In this document: positions 46,865 through 59,665 of the stretch, piece after piece
Layout of the letters: each line of letters begins with the position of its first letter
Numbering within the stretch: the stretch's first letter is position 1
Assembly: GCA_028583405.1 (NCBI GenBank)
Contig: CM053256.1
Span: 19,579,534 to 19,643,533, forward strand
Length of the DNA: 64,000 nucleotides
DNA from: Pogonophryne albipinna
Taxonomy: Eukaryota; Chordata; Actinopteri; Perciformes; Artedidraconidae
Direction: 5' to 3'
Made by a program: the position numbers and the translations under genes
The notes under the pieces: model-generated
Databases searched by the model: none
What the model saw: the letters and a program-made list of their open reading frames with translations, nothing else
Told to the model about the DNA's origin: nothing

Positions 46865-49800
46865 GATCATCTGTCCGTCCAACACTGTCAGTCTCGACTT
46901 CCCTGAACAGAAGGCATGGAAGTCGACACTTTCACGGCTTGCTCACAGAAAAAATAGCCAAGTGTTTTTGTGTTCAATCAACCATAAAACGCTGCCATGG
47001 CCAAGCCAGTGCAGAGGGAAAACATCAGAACGAGCCCAAAGCCACTGCAACCACTCTGAAAGCTCGGGACGCCTAAACACAGCAGCTACATTGTGACATT
47101 TTCTCATTTGTAGAAGTCAGCACCCTTTTTCATCCAATCCAAATTGGCCATTCTTGTGCGATCTTGTGCAATGAAATTGATGACCAGGTTTTATATCAAA
47201 TTCTAAATTAATAGTTTTAAACATTTAATTCATTTTCTGAACCCGGTACCACAAAATACATTCTTTCTGGTAATACAAGATATATGAATACAAATACTGA
47301 ACTGATAGCCGTGACATAAAATTGGAGTGAACAACTATTCTCTACCACTATTCTCCATGAAAATCACATGTCCATGCAGAAAAGAAATAGTTCCGACTGT
47401 ATAGGTACTAACAGATCTATAAAAGCGACAGAACAGTTGCTAATTTCCAGCAAACTCCATGACTCCATGAGGGCAAAAACTGGAGGCAAACAAATGGCAA
47501 TTAAATCATGGAAAAATATGTGAAACCTTATGGCACCAGAGGCTACATCAAACCGGAGTGAAGGAAAGAGTTGGTCGATGTAAAAGAACACTCACTATTT
47601 CTCTGCGTTGCTCTCCCTTCTCAGTCTTTATTGCTGGATTAGACCCCTGTAAAGCACTGCACCTTGCAGACAGGGTCTCCTTTTACATGCAACTGGGGTC
47701 TCCACCTCAAGGCCTATAAAGTCCAGCCAGCTGGCCCTGTAGACAAATGAATTTAACTCATTACATTACAGAGAGAAAGTAAGTCAGAACAACAGAGCTT
47801 ACAGAGAAAATGATAAGGTGAGACAGGTGAGTACACTAACCTTAAATATTATTGATAGCATTTTTTGCCATAGCATGGATTGTGATGTTAATGTCAGGCT
47901 GTTAGTTTGTCAGTTGGTTGGTTCACAACTTAGGTCCAGACTGAAATATTTCATCAGCTACTTGAGGGATTGCTATGAAACATTATGAAGACATTCATGG
48001 TCGCCAGTGGACCTGTTCCAATAACTTTGGTTGATCCATGATTTTCCGTAGGAACCTCCATAAGATTGATAGGTAGTTTTCTTCAATGTCTCCACAACAA
48101 TGGATGACCATTGAATTTGGGACACATATGGCCCGGGAGGAAATAGTCCTTACGACATGTTAGCATGCTGTCTTGAAGCACTTCTGTGACTAAAAGCAAC
48201 CTTACATAGCTCCTAGCATGACTTTAAAGTCATAATTTCGGTATGGTCCCATACTCAAACAACTTTCTCTGTCGTTATGCATGTGGGCCGACCGCTAACC
48301 ACCAAGGCCACCAAGTTCCAGTAAGACATACCTACGCACCTACGTACACTCATGCAGAATGAAAAACCCACATTAACCACATTTGAAATATATATAATGT
48401 GTCTCATAACTTCAATCATTACTGCCCTTCCAATCATACAGGCTGTAAGTAAAACACAAAAATACACCCATAAACCCTCACTGACCTCTCTTAAGGCCGC
48501 AAATGGCAATAGGCAGGGCCCTCTAATTCTTCTTCCATTCCATGTACCATGGCCAACAGCCAGTTACAGCCACTGGGAGGAACTTAATGTCAATTTGTGC
48601 TCTACAATAGAGAAAATATTACACAGAGCACCTGTTTATTACTATCATTAGCAAGCTATCTGAACAAGAGGCTGTGGGTTAAGTGCATCTGGCAGGGCTT
48701 AATATAGCACGCAAACTACTGCAATGCCAAGTAACCATAAAACCACACATGTAGTAGTTAATATCCACCTCACTCCGTACCATTAAAAACTGATTAAGAC
48801 TTCAAACAGCCCCCATTACAGAAGCGCTCTTCTGCTTTGGTTTAGGAGAAAACAGTAAGGTCTCTATAAACAGTTCAGGTTTGGACTGTTGTGGTCTGAT
48901 TGGTGTTCTGCAGTATTACTGTGGTCAAAGTTACTCATTATGATTGCACTCTTTGACTGGAGCTCTGTCGGTTTGTGTAGGCAGTATATGACTTTAATGT
49001 GTTTTTCCTATAAGCACATCGACGCACAGCCATTTAACAACCCAGTCTAACCTTTTCAAAGGAAAGATGATTTTCAGATTTATATTGAGCACATTGGTGG
49101 GCTTTTCTCATCAGAAAAGCACAGGGTTGAAAGCTGCTTACTTAGATCTGTACAAATTCTACCACACACAATCGCAGAAAGCACAAGAGAATTTGAGATA
49201 GAGGTACACCTGAAAATAAACTAAAACAGACAACCGTTTAAAAGCTGCAGCATTTTTATTTGCTACAAGTAAGTGATAGGAAAAAAAAAAAATCAGCACA
49301 TGTTAGGTACCACTACTATTCTTTCACATCGTCTCCCAAAAACATGAGGTATGTGAAACATCTGCAAAGCATTTGCAGAATTAAAAATAAATTAATAAAT
49401 AATAATGGGTTTCTGGTGCCCTGCCAGGATTTTGAGTCCAGTTTACTGGCACATGGCTTCATGGTTTGTATTAATTTACCCTGGGCTTTGACGTTTGGCA
49501 GCAGGCTGAAATGAAAGAGCCTTGGGCAAAATACATCATATTTACTAATAGAAATACATGTTGGAGCCGGAGGTTTTTTTCTACCTCACTTTTTCCATTC
49601 CCAATTATTGAGCTTGAAGTGCAAATGTGTCCGTGTCTGGTAAGGGGTTAAATTAAGTGTGAATATAATGTTCCAGCTATGCATACCAGCAGTGGATGAT
49701 GATGCCTGATAAGACATGAATGTTCTTACGGAAACACAACTCAAGCATGAAAACTCAAACCTCCAACAGTTAAGATTTACCGATATCGACCTGTGTACTT

Positions 49801-51317
49801 ATTTTTCTTATAAATCGCAAATGAATTACATTATTTTAAATTAATTTTACATTGGATATTTGTTGTAGTGTTTTTGAATGTCTCAGTAATACCATCCAAT
49901 ATCTGGGAGTACTTTGTGTTTGACAGATTTTTTTACATGGATTTTTATAAGCGGGCAGAATAAAGGAACCTGCCCTTTAATGAAGGCCATTTATAAACCA
50001 CAGATGGTATCACATACCGTATTACTGATGAAAGGTTATGGAAATGTTCAAAAATAGTTACACAGTAAGATCGAAAAGAGCAGCTTGGTTACAGATGCTA
50101 TTTGAGTTTTAACTGAACATAAAACAAATGGAGGCTGAAAGCTTTAACAGTAAACTGTAATACTGAAAATGAGAATTTAGTTAAGATCAAAAACACTCAG
50201 ACTGCCATGTTCTTGATAGTTGTAAGAGTTGAATTCTACTTTGTGTGTGTTTAGACAGACTAAGGAAGCCATTTTAAACTCATTTTGTAGATAAGAAAAA
50301 AAATATTGCTAATTATAATTAGCAAGTCATTTGCTGGCCTCAACACATTGTTCTACTTTCTGCATTGCAGTGATGGTGGCTAAAGGCTCTGAAAGGCGAT
50401 CAAAGGCTCTTCATACACCATTAACCAGGAAGTGCTGCCATAATGATTCTAGGCTGTTGCCAGTTTTGACACCGTTCCTGAATTCTCCAGAATGTTGGCA
50501 CTCACCTAAAATAATTCCTTTCAATTCAGTCACAACCAATCTCTTGATACAACGGAGCAAACTGCCTTTATCATTATTCCAATTGCATTTTCCACTTCAT
50601 AAACAGTCTACTTTCTTGAATGCTTCTTCCACTGGCTCTTTCACTTGTGTATACTGTTTCATTGGCACAACATATAAGATGGCCACATTTTTGTTTCCAT
50701 GCTGATTTTGTTCTTTCCTATATGTTATGCTCTTGGGATTAAGCACATCATATTCATATTTTGGAAATAAAGCCAAACGATCATCATGAGGTCAAATGTT
50801 ATCCTAAAATGTGATCTTAACATGCTGCATGTTGGCTGATATATATATTTTTAAGGATAACAAAAAACAATGCAGTTTATCATAAAAAATAACCTTCGAA
50901 TTTTTTTTTTAAAAAGACACAAAGACAGATATTAATTGTTAAAAAAATTATTGCCAATTATTGTTCATTACAGCAGGGGAAGGCAGTTTATTTGCCATTA
51001 TTGGGAAACAACTCTATGATAACCTTAATTTTCCGGCAACTCTCCTCTCTGCCCTATCCATCCTCAGCCTCTCCAAACAGACAACTCTCAAGCCAGGTGC
51101 ACGCACTCCAACTTTTCTTTTAAAGTCTGTTATTTTTTTTCAATTTCATACGAACATATTTTATCTCTCCTGTTGGTATTCCTCTCTCTTTTTCTCTCCT
51201 ATACACACAGCCCGGAGGCTTATCTTGACCCTGTAAGAAGGCATCTGTTGACTATTGGACTCTGCAACCTGCTTCGAAAGACCTCCAGAGTTGATAGCTA
51301 AAAAACATAAAACAGGT
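46865..51317. other. Unique non-coding DNA
   Basis: No supported gene in 4.4 kb; only short chance frames. Likely intergenic or intronic. Confidence 0.5.
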
Positions 51318-51339
51318 GCACACACACACACACAAACAC

Positions 51340-51415
<76 letters not shown>
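51318..51415 (+). repeat. (CA)n(GA)n compound microsatellite
   Basis: CA units to about 51340, then GA units with a single GC interruption near 51358. Confidence 0.95.
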
Positions 51416-51417
<2 letters not shown>

Positions 51418-51741
51418 TGAGGAAATGGCCCCCAGATTCTGACAGAGAATGTGTGAAGGGGGATTTTTCCTGGTCCTGCTGAATATCAATGCTTCTTATT
51501 CTAAACACCAAAGCACATGTGCAGAGGTGTGTGGGCATCGTTTGAGCCATTGTTTGCAAATGGCAATGTCAACCAATGCAGGATTTAAAAGTGTGAGAAT
51601 TCCTCTCTTGTGGGATGAGGCTAACGCAAGGAACTGTGAATAAATAATCCTGTGAAAGTAGGCTCTATCTTGTCGAATTTTGTATCCAATTTCCGTTGCA
51701 ATCTAATGACGACATGAAGCTGAGCACATTTAGGAAAACAA
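51416..51741. other. Non-coding; nothing recognised
   Basis: Lies just outside arm 2 of the local duplication. Confidence 0.45.
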
Positions 51742-51802
51742 GATAGGACTTTCATTTCGTCAGCAAATGCCTTGTGGGTAAAGACCCATTTTACAACATA
51801 TA
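51742..51802 (+). repeat. Local duplication, arm 2, left piece
   Basis: gataggactttcatt and acccattttacaaca match 17700-17760. The match is cut at the TA at 51801-51802, where the Tc1 element is inserted, and resumes at 55287. Confidence 0.7.
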
Positions 51803-53319
51803 CAGTGGGGCCAAAAAGTATTTAGTCAGCCACCAATTGTGCAAGTTCTCCCACTTAAAAAGATGAGAGAGGCCTGTAATCTTCATCCTAGGTATACCTC
51901 AACTATGAGAGACAAAATGAGAAAAAAAAATCCAGAAAATCACATTGTCTGATTTTTAAAGAATTTATTTACAAATTATGGTGGAAAATAAGTATTTGGT
52001 CAATAACAAAAGTTCATCTCAATACTTTGTTATATACCCTTTGTTGGCAATGACAGAGGTCAAACGTTTTCTGTAAGTCTTCACAAGGTTTTCACACACT
52101 GTTGCTGGTATTTTGGCCCATTCCTCCATGCAGATCTCCTCTAGAGCAGTGATGTTTTGGGGCTGTCGCTGGGCAACACAGACTTTCAACTCCCTCCAAA
52201 GATTTTCTATGGGGTTGAGATCTGGAGACTGGCTAGGCCACTCCAGGAACTTGAAATGCTTCTTACGAAGCCACTCCTTCGTTGCCCGGGCGGTGTGTTT
52301 GGGATCATTGTCATGCTGAAAGACCCAGCCACGTTTCATCTTCAATGCCCTTGCTGATGGAAGGAGGTTGTCACTCAAAATCTCACGATACATGGCCCCA
52401 TTCATTCTTTCCTTTACACGGATCAGTCGTCCTGGTCCCTTTGCAGAAAAACAGCCCCAAAGCATGATGTTTCCACCCCCATGTTTCACAGTAGGTATGG
52501 TGTTCTTTGGATGCAACTCAGCATTCTTTCTCCTCCAAACACGTCTAGTTGAGTTTTTACCAAAAAGTTCTATTTTGGTTTCATCTGACCATATGACATT
52601 CTCCCAATCCTCTTCTGGATCATCTAAATGCTCTCTAGCAAACTTCAGACGGGCCTGGACATGTACTGGCTTAAGCAGGGGGACACGTCTGGCACTGCAG
52701 GATTTGAGTCCCTGGCGGCGTAGTGTGTTACTGATGGTAGCCTTTGTTACTTTAGTCCCAGCTCTCTGCAGGTCATTGACTAGGTGAGATCTTGCGTGGA
52801 GCCCCAGATCGAGGGAGATTATCAGTGGTCTCAGAGACGTGCACACATAGACTCTAGGTAGTGCTTGAGCACCTGCCCGTTTTGCCCTTTGGACAGCAAT
52901 GTGCCCTTTTGAAAGTTCGTTTTTTACAGTTTTTTTTTTTTACAGTGTACTGTATGTGGCTCATGGTAACATCGATCAATTCTGGATTAAAAGCTTCTAA
53001 TATATACAACAATGCCCCAAATGCGCGTTGTAATTTTGTCAGACATCCCCACACGTGCCCCGCGGCACTCCCGTACATGCCCTGGCTGCAGCCCCTCCCT
53101 TCCCTGTTCTCAACGTGAACGCGCAGCGCTGACAGTCAGTCACTCAGTCAGACAGGCCACGACGGGTGTGTGGTGCAGCAGCACGCAGCAGCACGCAGCA
53201 ACACGATTAAAAGTGCCCTAGTGACGACCAAGTAAGTAACCACCAGGTAACAAATACAACGAGTGTATGGTTTAATCCCCTAAATCAGATGCCAAACTAA
53301 ACTATACAGGGTTCGTACG

Positions 53320-53430
53320 GTCATTGAAAACCTGGAAAAATCATGGAAATTCAAAATGCAAATTCCAGGCCCTGGAAAAGTTATGGAAAACTATATTTTT
53401 CCCAAAGTTTTGGAAAAGTCATGGAAATGT
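53320..53430 (+). repeat. Repeat block of tggaaaa-type words
   Basis: gggttcgtacggtcattgaa then repeated catggaaat / ctggaaaa / tggaaaagt words. It resembles a dispersed fish repeat starting 'gggttcgtacggtcatggaaaac'; the boundaries are not defined. Confidence 0.4.
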
Positions 53431-53581
53431 AACTAAAGTTGCGTCAAATATAATTTACATTTTATCTAATCGCCGAAATAATCTGCGGTCGCGAGCTGTT
53501 ATGTGCCATCATGACGCGCATGGTGTTATTTTTTGAATATATGAAGCGCGAGCTGTGTGCTCGAGTCTTCCTGCCTGTCGG

Positions 53582-53619
53582 GTGACAATGCTAGCTAGCT
53601 AGCTAGCTAGCATTGTCAC
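53582..53619. repeat. 38-bp perfect palindrome with (CTAG)5 core
   Basis: gtgacaatg, five CTAG units, then cattgtcac, self-complementary over its full length. Confidence 0.95.
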
Positions 53620-53700
53620 TATCTGCTAACGTTAGCTTTAGCCTTCGTTTTTTTTCATAGGCTATAAACAGAGGTGGTATAAGTACAGAGATTGTACTAG

Positions 53701-53900
53701 AGTAGAAGTACTCAGATATTGTACTTTAGTAGAAGTACTCAGATCTTGTACTTAATAAAAGTAGAAGTACTCAGATCTTGTACTTGAGTAAAAGTAGAAG
53801 TACTCAGATCTTGTACTTGAGTAAAAGTAGAAGTACTCAGATCTTGTACTTGAGTAAAAGTAGAAGTACTCAGATATTGTACTTGAGTAAAAGTAGAAGT
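53701..53900 (+). repeat. 33-bp tandem repeat, about six units
   Basis: Unit agtagaagtactcagatctt plus gtacttgagtaaa; starts at 53701, 53729, 53760, 53793, 53826 and 53859, plus a partial at 53892. On the - strand it reads as a periodic 11-residue peptide (STSTFTQVQDL), which is a shadow of the repeat. Confidence 0.92.
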
Positions 53901-54570
53901 ACCAGAGTGTAGGAATACTCTGTTACAGTAAAAGTCCTGCAATCAAAATGTTCCTCAAGTGAAAGTAGAAAAGTATTATAAAAATACTAAGAGGCATGAA
54001 GATACATTTTCAAAATGCTCAACAGTGCTGCCAAAATTATAAACTGACTGCTACACAATTAAAATAAATGCTTTTATATATTTCTATTAGATGTAACTCT
54101 TTGGCGTTTCTGTTATTATTACCTGCTGCTTTAGTTGTTCTGACTGCTAAAATCCTCTGTTATTCCTAATTTTAAAGCCGATATTCCGTGGGGTCGGGGG
54201 GCTCGGATCCTTGTCACCTTTTGCATACCTGATGAGTTTGCATCCCTGACTACAGTTGCTTTAGCGTGTAGAAGTTAGTAAGCCTACTATTTGATTTGTT
54301 TTAGATAGGCATCTGCATCAGACAGCATATGGTTATTGAAATAAATATATATGCAATTACGACATACAAGATGTGCCTTTAATAAATCTCACACTACTAA
54401 GGCAGCCGGCGGTTCCACCAGGGGCATCAATCCCGGGGGGGGGGGGTTTCGTCCCCCCCTAGCTTCAGATTGGACCCCCCTAAGTCATTTAGAATAATAA
54501 AAATAAATGTTAAAATAATTAATTTTTTGATAATAAATCAGTAAAATCAGGCAAAAATAAGAATTAAATA

Positions 54571-54600
54571 ACATAACCCTAACCTAACCCTAACCCTAAA
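54571..54600 (-). repeat. Short telomere-like CCCTAA string
   Basis: aaccctaacctaaccctaac and cctaaa, about four units with one gap. Confidence 0.75.
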
Positions 54601-55286
54601 ACCGAAATAAAGTAACCACAAACCGAAAAGAAACTAACAAAATCCGCCATTATCCGGCACATTTTTGCGCACAATTTCGGCGCGACCGCCACGACGACTC
54701 AGAAGGTGCCCTTTTTTTTTCTCTTGAGCACCTGCCCCTATAAATGTCTGTGCACGCCACTGAGTGGTCTTGTATGTCTTCCATTTTCTAATAATTGTTC
54801 CCACAGTTGATTTCTTCACACCAAGCTGCTTACCTATTGCAGATTCAGTCTTCCCAGCCTGGTGCAGGTCTACAATTTTGTTTCTGGTGTCCTTTGACAG
54901 CTCTTTGGTCTTGGCCATAGTGGAGTTTGGAGTGTGACTGTTTGAGGTTGTGGACAGGTGTCTTTTATACTGATAACGAGTTCAAACAGGTGCCATTAAT
55001 ACAGTTAACAAGTGGAGGACAGAGGAGGCTCTTAAAGAAGAAGTTACAGGTCTGTGAGAGCCAGAAATCTTGTTTGTTTGTAGGTGACCAAATACTTATT
55101 GTACCGAGGAATTTACCAATTAATTCATAAAAAATCCTACAATGTGATTTCCTGGATTCTTTCCCCCCATTCTGTCTCTCATAGTTGAGGTATACCTAGG
55201 ATGAAAATTACAGGCCTCTCTCATCTTTTTAAGTGGGAGAACTTGCACAATTGGTGGCTGACTAAATACTTTTGTGCACCACTGTA

Positions 55287-55680
55287 CATTACATTTCAAG
55301 TTTAGATAAAATATGAGATCTGTTGAATTGCAGTATAGCCCATCTTTTTTATATAGCTTGATGAACTTATAAACTGGTTCATTAATCGTATCTCACAAAA
55401 ACCAAAGCATCAGAGTCAGTTCTCTACCCCCTGCTGAGTTTGTATGTATGTATTTCTATAGTAGCCCGATGCAATTGTTTGCAGATAACAGGAATGCAGG
55501 GAAAGTAATTTGTCATGGTTTAAGAAACAGCAGGGGCTCCGACAGCAAATGGCGGTTTTAGTGACTCTACTTTTTCTAGTGTCAAAATCGCATTGTTTAT
55601 CACTCTTATCTACATGATAAATTATATCAAAGAATGACAGGAAACAGAGGACACATATATCAAAAAAGGGGAAGCTCTTA
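55287..55680 (+). repeat. Local duplication, arm 2, middle piece
   Basis: Matches 17765-18150 (gatgaacttataaactggt, tagtagcccgatgcaattg, gaatgacaggaaacagagg). It is interrupted at 55681 by a Harbinger-like MITE and resumes at 56440-56497 (aaaatcaaacttc, accaaagcgttctaatcact). Confidence 0.88.
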
Positions 55681-56418
55681 TGCTGCGTTCACACCGGACG
55701 CGATGCGATGTTTGGGGGAGCATGAAGCGGTGGACGCGGCGCGAATCACGCGATTGAGGCGATTGAAGGGGGCCGCGTCAAACGCGAGAGTTCAATTTTT
55801 TCAACTCGGGCGTCAAATTCACGTGACGCGTTCTCGCGGAAGCCAATCAGCGGTGAGGATCTCAGCCTGCCGTCACTGACGTTCAACCAGAAAACATCAG
55901 CCATTAGCTGTTAGCAGTTAGCACACAGAGCTCACAGCTCCTCATATCTGTTCAGAAACTGGACAAAAGTTAAACAAGTACAAACCACAGACTGTCTGTG
56001 TCATGGAGAATACAGTCGCTGGTTTATTTATGTCTGTATAGGCCGTTGTTGTGAGTGTGGACGGTCGGAGCATATATAACGTTAGCTTAGCCAAGCTCCA
56101 TTCAGAAAACAAGCATTTTAAAAGGGTTTTTCACCTGCCGTCTTGTCTGCAGACTTGTCAAGCATTAATTCATGGTTTTTACTAACCAGTATCAGTATGT
56201 TGTTACGTCGGCATCATTTAGAAACGTGTATTATAATTTAATCACGGTAAAATATGTTCATTTTGTTGTAGTTGTAGCTCCCGAGCCAGCACGTCTTGAT
56301 TGAATGATGCGAGTAAACACAGCTGGCAGCCGCGGTGAAACTCGAGCGACTTGAGCGATGCGATAGGAGCGTTTAGAGCGAAGCGAATATTCGCATCGCG
56401 TCCGGTGTGAACGTAGCA
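55681..56418. mobile_element. Harbinger-like MITE, 738 bp, TTA TSD
   Basis: It starts tgctgcgttcacaccggacg and ends cgtccggtgtgaacgtagca, inverted with one mismatch in 17 terminal bases. The ends go on as cgatgcgat / atcgcatcg. TTA flanks it at 55678-55680 and 56419-56421, fitting the 3-bp TWA/TTA targets of PIF/Harbinger. The interior is GC-rich near the ends with no transposase. Confidence 0.85.
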
Positions 56419-56497
56419 TTAGCCAGGATGTTGGCTCAAGCAGAAAATCAAACTTCTACCCTGGCAGGTACCAAAGCGTTCTAATCACTTTGACGTG

Positions 56498-57894
56498 CCA
56501 ATTAATTTCCGTTAGGGTTAAGTTTGCTGAGAGAAATTTTACAGCTATTTTCAAAAATGGTTGTCCCTCATTCTGTTGTTAAATCCTCTTTAAAGTGTAT
56601 CACCTTCTCAATAAAGGCATTCAATAATAATATGTTATAATAAGATGCTGATACTGTATAGTTAAGATTCTATTACTATGTGCCAACAATTTATGTTAGA
56701 CATTTTGATGGATTTTGTAAACCGTGTAGGTTATTCTCGTGGTTCAGGAGAGAAGCTTAAAAAGGAGACTAAATGGAGTCTCTGAGATGGTGTCAAATTG
56801 GTACTTTAATTAAAAATAAAGGCGCGGTTATGTTACAAACAGAATTTTGTTCGACAAAAAAAACAGCTGTGTCTCTGGGTTCTCGCAGGTGAAGAAAAGA
56901 GGCCGAACCCCTCAGGTCCCGCTGTATTTATATCCTCTGCTGGCTCCTCCCTGCAGGCCGGCTCTCCACGTCTTAATGTCCGTTGTTTCGCATATCAGAG
57001 GATACAGACATTGTACATTCAATATATCTAAACACGCCTTTTCTCTTCCTTAACTCTTTCATGACTTTTCATTTAACACATTCTAAACGCTGTAATCAAT
57101 ACTCCAAAAAATACAGGAAATACTCCACGGCAGTTTGGTTTCCGGTCGTTCCGGAAGTTGTCACATGCTATACACATCTATAAACAATAACGTACTCAAA
57201 TAAACTGTACCTTCATTTAATATTCAACAACAATAATAATATCTCGACGTCTGTAGTTGTAGTGTTGAAATCAGTAGGTTTCGGTGTGCAACATCATATC
57301 ATCTCGCTGCTAAATTCACCTCTATAGTAAATGGTATATTAGCCTCATGCTAAATGCTAACCGGAGGTGAAGGATTTTCAGAATAAAAGCTTAACAACTG
57401 GTTGTGCACAGGAACTTCTGGTTTTTCAGTATAAAACAGCTTTTAAACTGACGGTATGTTTTATGGTTCATTATGCTATCAAAACATTGATTTTAATTTC
57501 TAACAATTTGTAGATTAAAACAAATACATTTGAATAAAGGCATTTTCTTATAGGAGGGCAAAAGGGCAGCTGCTGAAGTCCCCTTTGACGCCTATTTTTG
57601 CACGTGTCTGCCCATGAGTATGTTATTAAAAAAAAGAAGGTACATATGTCAATAATTAAAAAAATAAATGATGTCTGATGGTTATTGATATCAAAAGGTC
57701 TGGTCAACTAGAATAGGGATAGTTCAAATTAACACAGTATAGATAGCAACATATTAACACAGAATCTGTTGGCTAAAAAGTTTTTTTTTTAAAAAGGCCC
57801 TTCATCATAATTTGCTGCTTATTTGAAATTGGATAGGAAAATATATAAAAATAGGCAATACTTACTAACAGCTTCTTTGGGGTGGGGGGGGGAC
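56498..57894. other. Non-coding between duplicated blocks of arm 2
   Basis: No gene; not clearly alignable with arm 1 (18216-19067). No element ends recognised. Confidence 0.45.
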
Positions 57895-58133
57895 ATTGCC
57901 CTTGAGCCCCCTTGCTGGCTATCTACCACATAGACTGGCTGGTCCGTATTCTTTTGGAAAGACCTGGGGCACAAACAAAATCTGCCTTGTACTGTATGTA
58001 CAAGGAATTAGCTCCAAGAAAACTTACCTCTGAGAAGAGGTTTCTGAAAGAGAGAGCGAGAACCAGTGAGGGAGTTTGTTTGCATTCCCACATGGTGTTT
58101 ATATCATTGGTGTGCCACACAGCCTAGCTGAGC
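57895..58133 (+). repeat. Local duplication, arm 2, block 2
   Basis: Matches 19075-19400 in order, with an ~80-bp gap relative to arm 1. Confidence 0.85.
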
Positions 58134-58289
58134 TCTCAAAAAGTCCTCCAACTCATAAGACCAAATAGGTCGATTGTTCAAGCGCTTATTACGACCTATA
58201 ATCACGTTTTAATATTTTTTACCTCTAGTGCACCCGTTGAATGCAAACGCTACGGAGGGTCGTATATTCACAAATAACCCTCTCTGGAA

Positions 58290-58640
58290 AATCCTAAAAT
58301 GTAGGATAGTTTGGCCATTAAAATGCTTTTTGATTAGATTTCTAGCGAGAAGTGTATATTGTACTTTCAGAATGCACGTCCAGTGGATGTGTAGGATCTA
58401 TAGTTTGATAGATATTACGAAGATGATTTGGGGTCTTGCCAGGAGAACGTGTATATGTGGCAGCGTCCATGTAAAGTTAGCGTCAACCCTCACGGGGTGA
58501 AAACAGTATTTCCGGTCTCAAAGTTTTCATAATAAAACCGTATTCCCCTCCCCGTCAATTGATTTTAAAACTATATCTGCAGTACTCATCCACTAAAAAC
58601 ATCAGTTTATCCTTGTTAATTACACAACATTAATTGGTTT
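58290..58640 (+). repeat. Dispersed repeat, copy A
   Basis: tagtttggccattaaaa, cagtggatgt, attacgaagat and ccccgtcaatt recur in order at 63590-63860 at roughly 65-70% by eye. In both copies a frame stays open with WPLK, then QWM, then ITK. Confidence 0.6.
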
Positions 58641-59665
58641 AAATTGTGTACAATGCTTTTGTGTTTTTCCCATATGGTTTTTCCCTTTTGATTCTGAGGG
58701 ACACATTTCTTTTTTCAGAGGTTTTAATAGGCTAAAACATCTACCTACCCAGAGCCCTAGAGATACTAAGAGTTACGACACTCCCATAGACCTCCGTTGT
58801 AAAAAATGGCGGCGCCTACTTCCGGGGTACGGACATCGAAATAGTTCAAAATATTGTCATTTGGGCGTTGGACCTCATTCACTTTTGAGTGTCGATTAGT
58901 TCCAGAGGTAAGTTGCTGAAATATCTAACTCTTTTGAATTGTCAACTGTCTATATTGTATCAGAGGCCCTTTATGATGCTTATACTGGTCTTCATTTGTA
59001 TATGCACAGCGTAATTATCTATATTTTATCTTGGTTGTTACAACCAATTTTGCTAGCATTGCCTGCTAGTTAGCTAGCGTGACTTCGTCAGCTTTGAAGG
59101 TAAGATTTCAGTAATGAATCGCTCGCAGCTTATATATCAAAGATGCTGGGTAACTAACAAGCAGGATTTAGATTGATTATGTGTTTTTATTGTTATTTTG
59201 GTTTTTATCTGCTGAACCTGACCGTGTCAGCCATCCTTAGTCGGCTTTTTCTGTATGATATGACTTAACTGCTAGCACTAGTAGAAATGAGGTGGCGTTT
59301 GTGATAAATATTTCATTTAATATTTCATTGAATTTTGGGATATACTAACATTTCATTATGTGACATGTTGACTGTACTTAGTTTTTTTTTGGTACTGTTC
59401 CGTGTTAACTCATCTGTACTGTACAACTAGCCTAGCGCTACTTTTTAATGCTTGATGGCATGCTAGGATAGATTCCTTTGTATTGTAATACACACACTAG
59501 TTTAATGATTGTTCTTCGAAGGTATTATTCAGTCTTAAAAAAATAATAGCCTACTGAACAGGCTACTCTACAGCAGTGAATGAAGGATGAGCCTAAAACA
59601 TGGTCATGCATCCAAAATGTTTATTTTTAACAAAATAAACACTTAAAAATAATTAGCACTTTTTT

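Larger units (their letters stand above)
52832..54762. mobile_element. hAT element inside the Tc1, 8-bp TSD AGTGGTCT
   Basis: It starts cagagacgtgcacacata and ends tgtctgtgcacgccactg, inverted ends with few mismatches. AGTGGTCT flanks it at 52824-52831 and 54763-54770. Subterminal cttgagcacctgccc words occur at both ends in opposite senses relative to the termini. Inside are a palindrome (53582-53619), a 33-bp tandem repeat (53701-53900) and a telomere-like string near 54571, all without a transposase frame. Confidence 0.92.
52019..54918 (-). pseudogene. Tc1-like DD34E transposase, interrupted
   Basis: The N-terminal piece, 54918-54771, starts [20 protein letters not shown] and reads through a paired-like helix-turn-helix ([20 protein letters not shown]) to TYKTT. 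The C-terminal piece, about 52770-52019, has [20 protein letters not shown], then [13 protein letters not shown] (first D), [13 protein letters not shown] (second D) and [15 protein letters not shown] (E, DD34E spacing), ending NKGYITKY. Between the pieces are a 1931-bp hAT and, at about 52785, a deletion of roughly 70 bp covering the second half of the DNA-binding region, which also shifts frame. The catalytic residues are present but no functional protein can be made. Confidence 0.92.
51803..55284 (-). mobile_element. Tc1/mariner transposon, TA TSD, split by a hAT insertion
   Basis: Left end cagtggggccaaaaagtatt and right end aatacttttgtgcaccactg are inverted. The arms run at least 85 bp, including tttagtcagccaccaattgt and gatgagagaggcctgtaat. 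TA flanks it at 51801-51802 and 55285-55286. Without the 1.94-kb insertion it is about 1.54 kb, normal for a fish Tc1. The intact equivalent site in arm 1 (17757) shows the insertion came after the local duplication. Confidence 0.95.

Noticed and set aside
53739..53942. Periodic 11-residue peptide frame on the - strand
   Set aside because: Shadow of the 33-bp tandem repeat inside a non-autonomous hAT.
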